From a virus, in IMG/VR virus record IMGVR_UViG_3300037189_014662, positions 1-26,659 of that record: a DNA stretch of 26,659 nt. One strand, written 5' to 3'. Under the pieces are notes generated by a model. The model did not search any database and was not told where the DNA came from. It was given only the letters and a program-made list of their open reading frames with translations. Position 1 is the stretch's first letter. Every line of letters starts with the position of its first letter. A program made the position numbers and the translations under genes. Shown piece by piece: positions 18,865-23,745 of the stretch.

Positions 18865-19434
18865 ATGACAACTATTGCTGCTATTCAAGGTGATGGTTGG
18901 TCAGTTGTTGGCTACGACTCTCGCCTATCCCGTGGGGATTCTGGCGGTCGCATTTACACATTACCTAAAGGCAATGGAAAAGTTGTAAAAAGGGATAGAT
19001 ACTTAATTGGCGCGGCCGGTGACTTAAGAGCAATTAACTTAGTTTCCGATGTAATCAAGCTGCCAGACCCTGGAGAACTTACCGGAGCTAAGCTGGATAA
19101 ATTTTTTACCACGGCAGTAGTTCCAACTATCCGGACTTGCTTTGAAGCTGCGGGATACGGAAAAGATGGAGCTCAGGAATCTCAACTAATAGTTTCTATA
19201 GCTGGCCAGCTCTTTGAGCTTGGTGAAGGTTATGAGTGGAGTAAAGACACAAGTGGGCTTTACGGAATTGGTAGCGGTGGAGATTACGCAATAGGATCAT
19301 TACACTCAATCGTTGAAAAGAATTGCTCTATTGAAGAAGCTAAGGACTACATTAAGACTGCACTTGCGGTTGCCATAAGTTTAGATCCATCTTCAGGTGG
19401 GCCTATCAACATAGTTACACAGGAAAATTTTTAA
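18865..19434 (+). CDS. Proteasome beta / HslV-like N-terminal nucleophile hydrolase
   Basis: 189 residues. After removal of Met, Thr2 becomes the N-terminal residue in TTIAAIQGDG, as in HslV/proteasome beta subunits. Counting Thr2 as 1, an Asp falls at 17 (GYDSR), as in HslV. The Lys expected at 33 is probably one of K34/K38 in a loop with a small insertion. Residues 134-145 (GIGSGGDYAIGSL) match the conserved GSGG segment, and helices follow. It should be a threonine-type peptidase or a relative that has kept the fold. No ATPase of the HslU/ARC type is adjacent; the only AAA+ protein in the window is the MoxR one. ATG three bases after the previous stop. Confidence 0.75.
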   Translation: MTTIAAIQGDGWSVVGYDSRLSRGDSGGRIYTLPKGNGKVVKRDRYLIGAAGDLRAINLVSDVIKLPDPGELTGAKLDKFFTTAVVPTIRTCFEAAGYGKDGAQESQLIVSIAGQLFELGEGYEWSKDTSGLYGIGSGGDYAIGSLHSIVEKNCSIEEAKDYIKTALAVAISLDPSSGGPINIVTQENF

Positions 19435-19445
19435 GTAAGAGTAGT

Positions 19446-19473
19446 TTGACAAACCCCGTGAAGGTCATAGACT
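19446..19473 (+). promoter_or_regulatory. Promoter of a leaderless gene
   Basis: TTGACA-16-TAGACT followed by six bases and the ATG at 19480. No ribosome site. Confidence 0.6.
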
Positions 19474-19479
19474 TTTAGA

Positions 19480-19752
19480 ATGACTGAACTTACACGGGAA
19501 CAAATTGAACTTAGCCTCTCCGAGCACGATGAATCTATTCTGCTGATGGATGGTTTTGATTCCGCTTTCTTGGGGACAGCGAAGCGAATAAATCAGCCAA
19601 CACTTGCGGTCTACTCTTGGGAAAAGATGGTAGATGTTTTGATTAGCCGTGATGGTATGGACATGGATGAAGCCATTGAGTTTATTGACTACAACTGTCT
19701 AGGTGCTTGGGTCGGAGAACTGACCCCAATTATTGTTATGCCTTTGGACTAA
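19480..19752 (+). CDS. Conserved small phage protein, unknown, leaderless
   Basis: 90 residues. 'DGFDSAFLGTAKRINQPTLAVYSWEKMVDVLISRDGMDMDEAIEFIDYNCLGAWVGE' fits a widespread phage family (F-D-x-A-(I/F)-L-G, VYxxExxxxxLxxRDGMxxxEAxEFIxYNxxGAxxGExTP) with no known function. The start coincides with the predicted transcription start. A terminator follows and the next two genes are on the other strand. Confidence 0.8.
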   Translation: MTELTREQIELSLSEHDESILLMDGFDSAFLGTAKRINQPTLAVYSWEKMVDVLISRDGMDMDEAIEFIDYNCLGAWVGELTPIIVMPLD

Positions 19753-19760
19753 AAGAAAAA

Positions 19761-19788
19761 GCCCCCCTTTCGGGAGGCTCTTTCCTTT
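19761..19788 (+). terminator. Intrinsic terminator between convergent genes
   Basis: GCCCCCC / GGGAGGC stem (one mismatch) with loop TTTC, then TCTTTCCTTT. On the minus strand it is followed by CTTTTTCTTTT, so it can serve both directions. Confidence 0.85.
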
Positions 19789-19791
19789 GGC

Positions 19792-19998
19792 TTATTCGCC
19801 TTTGGCTTTCTGAATTACTTTCATACAACGCTGGCATTCAAAGTCTGCGCCAGTTCCGTTAGAAGCAACTACTCGATAGCGTGAATTACATCTTGCTTGA
19901 ACGCTGTCATCTTTGGCTAGGTGTATCCAGTTTGTGCTGGAATCCTGTACGAAATTAAAACCTAGCTCCCGTGCTACGGCTATTGTGTAGAAAATCAC
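19792..19998 (-). CDS. Small zinc-motif protein, unknown
   Basis: 68 residues from a GTG at 19998 that follows AGAGGAGA; longer readings to 20070 would cross the promoter and leader hairpin and are rejected. It opens MIFYTIAVARELGFNFVQDS. A CxxC pair at about 55-58 (CQRC) with an earlier Cys at 37 could bind zinc. The C-terminal VIQKAKGE is basic. The gene has the same promoter and leader design as the rightward genes. Confidence 0.6.
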   Translation of the reverse strand: MIFYTIAVARELGFNFVQDSSTNWIHLAKDDSVQARCNSRYRVVASNGTGADFECQRCMKVIQKAKGE

Positions 19999-20041
19999 TT
20001 TGTTCTCCTCTTTAGTTGCTCCCTTGCAACCTGATAGAACT

Positions 20042-20070
20042 ATCATAACACACCTATCTGACAAATGCAA
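20042..20070 (-). promoter_or_regulatory. TGTCAG-class promoter (leftward) with leader hairpin
   Basis: Reading leftward: TTGCAT, T, TGTCAG, ten bases ending TGT, TATGAT. The leader hairpin at 20030-20015 has stem GTTGC / GCAAC with loop AAGGGA, followed by AGAGGAGA. Confidence 0.8.
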
Positions 20071-20170
20071 GTTTATTTCTAAATTTCTTTTTGTCCGGCC
20101 AACCAGCTAAATCCGGCAGCCGCTTGTAGCGGACTGGAGGTAAAAAAACCAGCTGCGGGAGCTCAAAAGA
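20071..20170. repeat. Spacer with GAGGTAAAAA and CAGCTG
   Basis: GTCCGGCC, CCAGCTAAATCCGGCAGCCG, GAGGTAAAAA at 20137-20146 on the plus strand although both flanking genes run leftward, then CCAGCTGCGGGAGCTC. No gene. Confidence 0.6.
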
Positions 20171-20173
20171 ATA

Positions 20174-20195
20174 CCCCCCGCCTAGCGGCGAGGGG
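20174..20195 (-). terminator. Intrinsic terminator of the leftward 20404 gene
   Basis: Leftward: CCCCtCGCC / GGCGgGGGG-type stem with loop GCTA, then TATTCTTTT. Confidence 0.75.
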
Positions 20196-20209
20196 TTCTT
20201 TGGTTTTGA

Positions 20210-20404
20210 TTAGACAGGCATTGCGGTAATCGCGTAAGTGTCTAAACGATCACGGAAATCTTTTCCGTGTATTTGGTAACCAATCTCGATGCCTTGGTCA
20301 ATAATAATGTTTGACGTTTCTTCATCTAGATGGTTGATGTTGCTCTCAACAAGAACATCTGCTTCGCCGTTGTTTCCAACGAAAGATACTTTGTAAGTAT
20401 TCAC
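20210..20404 (-). CDS. Small protein, unknown
   Basis: 64 residues, GTG at 20404 after GAAAGGAG: MNTYKVSFVGNNGEADVLVE, then ETSNIIIDQGIEIGYQIHGK and a short C-terminal strand. Beta-rich. Its first residues resemble those of the 5786 gene product (MNTYRVTMVV), so the two may be distant paralogues. Single-gene unit with promoter and terminator. Confidence 0.6.
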   Translation of the reverse strand: MNTYKVSFVGNNGEADVLVESNINHLDEETSNIIIDQGIEIGYQIHGKDFRDRLDTYAITAMPV

Positions 20405-20438
20405 TGCTGGGGGTTTCTCCTTTCTTCCAGTTAATGAA

Positions 20439-20467
20439 ATCTTACAATACTTCTATGACAAAAGCAA
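20439..20467 (-). promoter_or_regulatory. TGTCAT-variant promoter (leftward)
   Basis: Leftward: TTGCTT, T, TGTCAT, ten bases ending TG, TAAGAT. It faces away from the phosphatase promoter at 20532. Confidence 0.7.
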
Positions 20468-20531
20468 ACTGGGTTTATAACGGTTTGATAACAAACTAAA
20501 GCCCTTGCGGTTATTATCTTTTTAGGCCGAT

Positions 20532-20560
20532 TTGACAATGATAGCCTTTCGTGTTACCCT
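20532..20560 (+). promoter_or_regulatory. Promoter of the phosphatase gene
   Basis: TTGACA-17-TACCCT; ATGATAG stands where ATGTCAG is found elsewhere. A 5-bp CTTAA / TTAAG hairpin at 20559-20576 overlaps the predicted start; GAGAGGGAG follows. Confidence 0.65.
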
Positions 20561-20590
20561 TAAAGTAATCCTTAAGAGAGGGAGAACACA

Positions 20591-21181
20591 ATGACAAAAA
20601 ACACAAATACGAAAACTAAACAAACAACTGGCGGGATTGAAGCTCCTGACTACTCAGACTTCATTGACGGTATGCCTCTATGGAGTAACGTTCTTCACGG
20701 GCTCTGGGTAGGCGGAACAGATGACAACGACACCCTAGGCGATCACCACGCTTGGAGTGGTAGACAAGCCTTTATTACGCCTGAGATGTTTGACACGGTA
20801 GTGACTATGTACCAATACGCCAATCCAGTTGATTGGTTAGTAAAGGAATACCGCTACTGTATCTACGACTCAGACGTAAACCACTTTGACTGGGCTGAAC
20901 TATTTGCTACGGCTAAATTCGCTCACACCGAGTGGCAGAATGGGAAGCGTGTGCTAATCCGTTGCCAAGCAGGGCTCAATCGTTCCGGACTTGTTACGGC
21001 TCTTGTGCTAATCCGTGAGGGTTTTTCACCTGAAGAAGCGATTGCCTTACTCAGAGAGAAGCGAAGTTCTATGGCCTTATTCAATAAGCAGTTCGTTCAG
21101 TTCCTTAAAACGATTGACGTTGAGATGTGGCGCGGAGATGCCTTTGTAGATACCAGCGTGTCGAGTGTTGACATAGACTAA
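20591..21181 (+). CDS. Dual-specificity / tyrosine phosphatase-like protein
   Basis: 196 residues. The P-loop VLIRCQAGLNRSGLVTAL gives C125-x5-R131 and a following Ser-Gly, the cysteine-phosphatase signature CxxGxxRS. The residue before Cys is Arg rather than the usual His. Acidic residues in IYDSDVNHFDW (D93, D95) are candidates for the general acid. The N-terminal 90 residues contain VLHGLWVGG, the usual opening 'I-x-x-x-L-(Y/W)-(V/L)-G' of DSP domains. It would remove phosphate from host or phage proteins or from nucleotides. The promoter of the next gene lies in its 3' end. Confidence 0.82.
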   Translation: MTKNTNTKTKQTTGGIEAPDYSDFIDGMPLWSNVLHGLWVGGTDDNDTLGDHHAWSGRQAFITPEMFDTVVTMYQYANPVDWLVKEYRYCIYDSDVNHFDWAELFATAKFAHTEWQNGKRVLIRCQAGLNRSGLVTALVLIREGFSPEEAIALLREKRSSMALFNKQFVQFLKTIDVEMWRGDAFVDTSVSSVDID

Positions 21182-21197
21182 AGAAGTGTGATACCTT
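21168..21197 (+). promoter_or_regulatory. Promoter inside the 3' end of the phosphatase gene, with leader hairpin
   Basis: TTGACA-18-TACCTT. The leader hairpin GTCGC / GCGAC at 21204-21217 has loop AAGG; AAAAGGAG follows. Confidence 0.65.
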
Positions 21198-21235
21198 TAG
21201 AAAGTCGCAAGGGCGACAAAACAAAAGGAGAAACA

Positions 21236-21394
21236 ATGAACCTCACAAAGCGTGGAGTTATAGTACGAAACATTTCTATCGTTCTACTAGTTCTTGTAGC
21301 GTTTGTAGTGGCTGAAAGAGTAACCACACCAGATGCTTGCAAGGTAGACGTTAATCAAATGTCGCAAGGTTGCAAGGACTTGCTCTACCCATAA
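21236..21394 (+). CDS. Small secreted or membrane-anchored protein
   Basis: 52 residues: MNLTKRGVIVRNISIVLLVL with a basic N-terminus and a hydrophobic helix at about 11-26, then a short extracellular part with two Cys (DACKVDVNQMSQGCKDLLYP) that might form a disulphide. The ATG at 21236 follows AAAAGGAG; an upstream in-frame ATG overlaps the promoter. The plan (signal anchor plus short Cys-containing tail) is common in phage superinfection-exclusion or lysis accessory proteins; not assignable. Confidence 0.6.
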   Translation: MNLTKRGVIVRNISIVLLVLVAFVVAERVTTPDACKVDVNQMSQGCKDLLYP

Positions 21395-21400
21395 GGGTAG
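21385..21400 (+). other. Short hairpin between two membrane-protein genes
   Basis: CTACCC / GGGTAG stem with loop ATAA overlaps the stop codon of the 21236 gene; no U-run, so it may stabilise or partly end the transcript. Confidence 0.4.
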
Positions 21401-21426
21401 GGCCTGTCCTATTTCTAAGGAGAAAA

Positions 21427-21579
21427 ATGAATAACATCAACATTGTTTGGACAGCAGTTCTTTCAGCTGTCTGCGGTATTGGTTGCATAGTATCTGCACT
21501 TGCACACAACACGGACTTGGTAATTGCCCTTGGTCTTGTTTCAATTTCATCTGCTCTTCTGGCTGGCCGCGAGCTCTAA
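21427..21579 (+). CDS. Small membrane protein
   Basis: 50 residues, ATG after AAGGAG: two hydrophobic helices, at about 6-26 (IVWTAVLSAVCGIGCIVSAL) and 30-46 (LVIALGLVSISSALLAG). No charged domain. It overlaps no neighbour but is close behind the 21236 gene, so they may work as a pair. Holin-like by size and shape, without any motif. Confidence 0.55.
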   Translation: MNNINIVWTAVLSAVCGIGCIVSALAHNTDLVIALGLVSISSALLAGREL

Positions 21580-21661
21580 GGTAAAAATTTACTGAACTAG
21601 GCTGCTGATCCCTAAATTATAATTAGATTCAACAGTCCTAGAAGAAACAGGTAGACACACT

Positions 21662-21994
21662 ATGTCAGAAGAATCTACTCCTGCAGAAGAACTAACTGAA
21701 GTTGCAGAAGTCTTAGAAGAACCAGAAGCAGAAGCGCAAGCAGCTGTTGAAGTAGCTGTTCAGACTGAACCGGCTGCGGCTGAAGAAGAAACTGTAGCAG
21801 TTGTTCCGGAGATCAAAGCTGAGCCGCGAGGTAAAAAATCTAAAGCTGCATCGGAATCTGCGGTGGAAGTTGAGGCAGCTGAGCTGCAAGAAGTTGTTGA
21901 AGTTGTTGTACCAACGCCACCAGCTACACCAGCTGCGGCAACCCCAGCTGTGTCACGCGGAGGACTGTCGATCTCAATTCGCAACAGGCAATAA
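21662..21994 (+). CDS. Low-complexity acidic Ala/Glu/Val-rich protein
   Basis: 110 residues, ATG at 21662. Almost the whole chain is Glu, Ala and Val with scattered Pro (VLEEPEAEAQAAVEVAVQTE), a short Lys-rich island near residues 56-61 (RGKKSKA) and a Pro/Ala/Thr stretch before GGLSISIRNRQ. Probably disordered. A TATAAT box at 21618 may be part of its promoter. GAGGTAAAAA (21828) is read here as Arg-Gly-Lys-Lys. No family; such proteins occur in phage structural or lysis regions. Confidence 0.55.
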   Translation: MSEESTPAEELTEVAEVLEEPEAEAQAAVEVAVQTEPAAAEEETVAVVPEIKAEPRGKKSKAASESAVEVEAAELQEVVEVVVPTPPATPAAATPAVSRGGLSISIRNRQ

Positions 21995-22008
21995 CAACTT
22001 TACGAATT

Positions 22009-22057
22009 AGCATCCAGTCACTGCGATAAACTTGCAGGGCTGGGTGCTATTTCTTTA
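22009..22057 (+). terminator. Intrinsic terminator
   Basis: AGCAtCCAG...CTGC / GCAG...CTGGgTGCT stem, then ATTTCTTT. Confidence 0.85.
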
Positions 22058-22089
22058 GTGCCGGTGTGATCAATGGAAGGACGACACCC

Positions 22090-22353
22090 ATGACAGCAAT
22101 CAATAAATTGCGACAGGTTAGCCTACGCATTATTGCGGTATTCGCCGCTTCAGGACTTTCAGTCATTGGCGCGGGTGCTCTTGCTGGAGTAGAACTCTGG
22201 CAAGCAGTGTTTATGGCAGGTGTAAGCGGAGTAGCTACGGTAGTCGAAGGACTATCCCGTGCCTACCTCAAAGACGGAAACTTATCAATGGAAGAGATTG
22301 ATGAAGTATTCGTTGCCGTAGATAAGAAGACTGCTAAAGCCACAGGCAAGTAA
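22090..22353 (+). CDS. Small membrane protein, holin-like
   Basis: 87 residues from the ATG at 22090 (GGAAGG is 11 bases upstream); an in-frame GTG at 22066 would add eight residues. Residues 12-31 and 36-56 are hydrophobic (RIIAVFAASGLSVIGAGALA, ELWQAVFMAGVSGVATVVEG), then comes a charged cytoplasmic tail with LKDGNLSMEEIDEVF. This two-helix layout with an 'AGV' turn and a DG-x-(L/I)-(S/T)-x-x-E-(I/V) tail is seen in many actinophage membrane proteins of uncertain role; a holin or antiholin partner of the 524 gene is possible. Confidence 0.65.
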   Translation: MTAINKLRQVSLRIIAVFAASGLSVIGAGALAGVELWQAVFMAGVSGVATVVEGLSRAYLKDGNLSMEEIDEVFVAVDKKTAKATGK

Positions 22354-22366
22354 CCACGCAAACAAG

Positions 22367-22405
22367 TACGCCCCTTACCTTGCGGTAGGGGGCGTATTTT
22401 GTTTG
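22367..22405 (+). terminator. Bidirectional terminator
   Basis: A 13-bp stem TACGCCCCTTACC / GGTAGGGGGCGTA with loop TTGC, then TTTTG rightward. It separates convergent genes; the leftward side has fewer T. Confidence 0.85.
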
Positions 22406-22412
22406 TTTAGGA

Positions 22413-22652
22413 TTATGCGGTAAAGGCTACTTCGTAACCTTTTTCCAACTTTGCCCATTTCTTTTCGCTGGCAAAACGCTCGGCGTGGTATTCATTAACG
22501 AATCGCTTGACCTGTGTCTGCCGTGCGGATACTTCAGCCTTGCCCCAAGATACGGTAACAACATTTCCGTTTACGGTAATTTCGTAAACCTTCTTCTTGC
22601 CGTCTTGCCCACGCTCACCCTGTGACTTGCTTACTAGAACTATCTTGTTCAT
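22413..22652 (-). CDS. WGR-domain protein
   Basis: 79 residues, ATG at 22652. 'VYEITVNGNVVTVSWGKAEVSARQTQVKRFVNEYHAERFASEKKWAKLEKGYEVA' matches the WGR domain (WG(R/K)xExxxxQxxxKxFxxxxxAxxxFxxxxxxKxxKGY). WGR domains occur in PARPs and in bacterial conflict proteins, where they bind nucleic acids or connect to a catalytic domain; here it stands alone. The conserved third residue is Lys instead of Arg. Single-gene leftward unit with a leader hairpin, ACCGC-AAGGGA-GCGGT, just upstream. Confidence 0.75.
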   Translation of the reverse strand: MNKIVLVSKSQGERGQDGKKKVYEITVNGNVVTVSWGKAEVSARQTQVKRFVNEYHAERFASEKKWAKLEKGYEVAFTA

Positions 22653-22674
22653 TTGAGTTTCTCCCTCATTTGGT

Positions 22675-22728
22675 TACCGCTCCCTTGCGGTATGTATCTA
22701 GTTAACCATCACTATATGGTCTTGTCAA
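22675..22728 (-). promoter_or_regulatory. Leftward promoter with leader hairpin
   Basis: TTGACA-17-TTAACT (22728-22700) and a hairpin 22692-22675, stem TACCGC / GCGGTA with loop AAGGGA. GAGGGAGA precedes the ATG. The block is repeated at 22968-23021. Confidence 0.75.
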
Positions 22729-22754
22729 GTCTATTTGATAACAAGTTAATAACA

Positions 22755-22785
22755 AGAAAAACCCCCCTGCCATACGGCAGAGGGG
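22755..22785 (-). terminator. Intrinsic terminator (leftward)
   Basis: Leftward: CCCCtCTGCC / GGCAGgGGGG-type stem with loop GTAT, then GTTTTTCTT. Confidence 0.85.
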
Positions 22786-22801
22786 CTATCTGGATTTAGA
22801 T

Positions 22802-22948
22802 TTAGACTAACTCGAAAGAGTCAATCTTTGGGTGGACTTCATACTGTCCGGCTAGAATCTCTAGTGCCTTTGTGTATGAGTGGCACTCGTATACATAAGT
22901 AGTGCCGTCAATGACTACCACTAGTGAGTTCATTGTTTCTAATACCAT
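22802..22948 (-). CDS. Very short protein, unknown
   Basis: 48 residues, ATG at 22948 with AAGGGAG nearby: MVLETMNSLVVVIDGTTYVY, then ECHSYTKALEILAGQYEVHP and KIDSFELV. Strand-strand-helix-strand plan, acidic, no family. It has its own promoter, a leader hairpin and a downstream terminator, which makes a real gene likely despite its length. Confidence 0.6.
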   Translation of the reverse strand: MVLETMNSLVVVIDGTTYVYECHSYTKALEILAGQYEVHPKIDSFELV

Positions 22949-22967
22949 TTCGATCTCCCTTGTTCTT

Positions 22968-23021
22968 TACCGCTTCCTTGCGGTATGTATCTATCTAACC
23001 ATTAGATAACTACAATGTCAA
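22968..23021 (-). promoter_or_regulatory. Leftward promoter with leader hairpin, duplicate of 22675-22728
   Basis: TTGACA-17-TTAGAT (23021-22993), hairpin 22985-22968 with stem TACCGC / GCGGTA and loop AAGGAA. About 20 bases upstream of TTGACA (TTGATAACA) and the ATACATACCGC leader are also shared with the other copy. Confidence 0.75.
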
Positions 23022-23096
23022 GTCTATTTGATAACAATGCGGTAACAGTAAATAACGCCCCTAACCCTATGCGGTAAGAGAGTTAGTCGCTCTCAA

Positions 23097-23306
23097 CTAG
23101 CAATGACAGTTGTCGCTATTGCAACAAGGTCCTTGATACTCAGGCGCATCCCAATCAGATTGCTCCCCACACTTCTCACAAGTAGCCCAGATAACGTTAT
23201 CTAGTACTTGACCATCTGTGTTCTCATTTTCGTATTGACATTCCTCATTGTGACAAGTGAATGAAACAATTAAATCTGTTGCACTTGGCTGATCGTAGTA
23301 ACCCAT
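23097..23306 (-). CDS. Zinc-ribbon-like protein
   Basis: 69 residues, ATG at 23306 after AGGAGA. It has Cys pairs in CHNEEC (18-23), CEKC (43-46), and a final GPCCNSDNCHC with four more Cys, enough for two zinc sites. The start MGYYDQPSATDLIVSFTC is beta-rich. No family is recognised. The promoter lies in a region with three TGTCAAGTG-type repeats. Confidence 0.6.
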   Translation of the reverse strand: MGYYDQPSATDLIVSFTCHNEECQYENENTDGQVLDNVIWATCEKCGEQSDWDAPEYQGPCCNSDNCHC

Positions 23307-23745
23307 TTTCTCTCCTTAGAGTTTGTCTGCCTCTATAGTCACACGTTTCTTGTCAGTTGTCAAGTGTTGAGTGACTGTCAAGTGTCAAGTGTTGAGTGTC
23401 TTAGCCTATCTATCTATTACTAACCTACTAAGTCACAATGACAACTCGCCTAGGCAAGCCTAATAATAAGCACTTCTTAGTAGTAAAAAAATAATGATCA
23501 GCTCATAGTTAAACAAGAACTAATTATTAAATCTTTTTTGCATCGAAAAAGCCTTCAGAAATTGCACAGCAAAAAGCTGGCTAACACAAAAAAATCTCGA
23601 AACAATTTGCGACACACCCGGATGCGAGCGTAGCCAACTCGCAGGCCAAATCCAAATAAAGTAACTGTTCACTCTTTTTACTTAATCGTTCAATAATGAC
23701 CGACCTCAAGTAGTTATAAAATGAAGTAACCGAAAGGGTAACTTC
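23307..23745. other. Strand-switch spacer before the structural operon
   Basis: About 440 bases with no gene. It contains the TGTCAAG repeats (23358-23398), an inverted repeat CTACTAAG / CTTAGTAG (about 23425-23484) that encloses the palindrome GCCTAGGC, AT-rich runs, and a GGCTA / TAGCC pair near 23578-23636. Its place between leftward genes and the start of the structural genes fits a packaging start or control region; no cos or pac signature can be shown. Confidence 0.5.
23335..23363 (-). promoter_or_regulatory. Leftward promoter within a TGTCAAG repeat cluster
   Basis: TTGACA-17-GACTAT (23363-23335), with two more TTGACA-like boxes upstream in the direct repeat TGTCAAGTGTTGAGTG (23358-23373 and 23383-23398). 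Confidence 0.5.

Noticed and set aside
934-21837. GAGGTAAAAA as an ordinary ribosome binding site
   Set aside because: Apart from 12741 (and the AAGGTAAAAA variants at 4200 and 17298), no start codon follows within a usable distance, and four copies are on the opposite strand.
21760-21984. Ser/Thr/Ala-rich minus-strand frame
   Set aside because: It is the mirror image of the low-complexity Glu/Ala/Val gene on the plus strand, which has a start signal, and is not an independent gene.
23400-23740. Phage attachment site (attP)
   Set aside because: There is an inverted repeat and AT-rich DNA, but no integrase gene and no tRNA-like core in the window.
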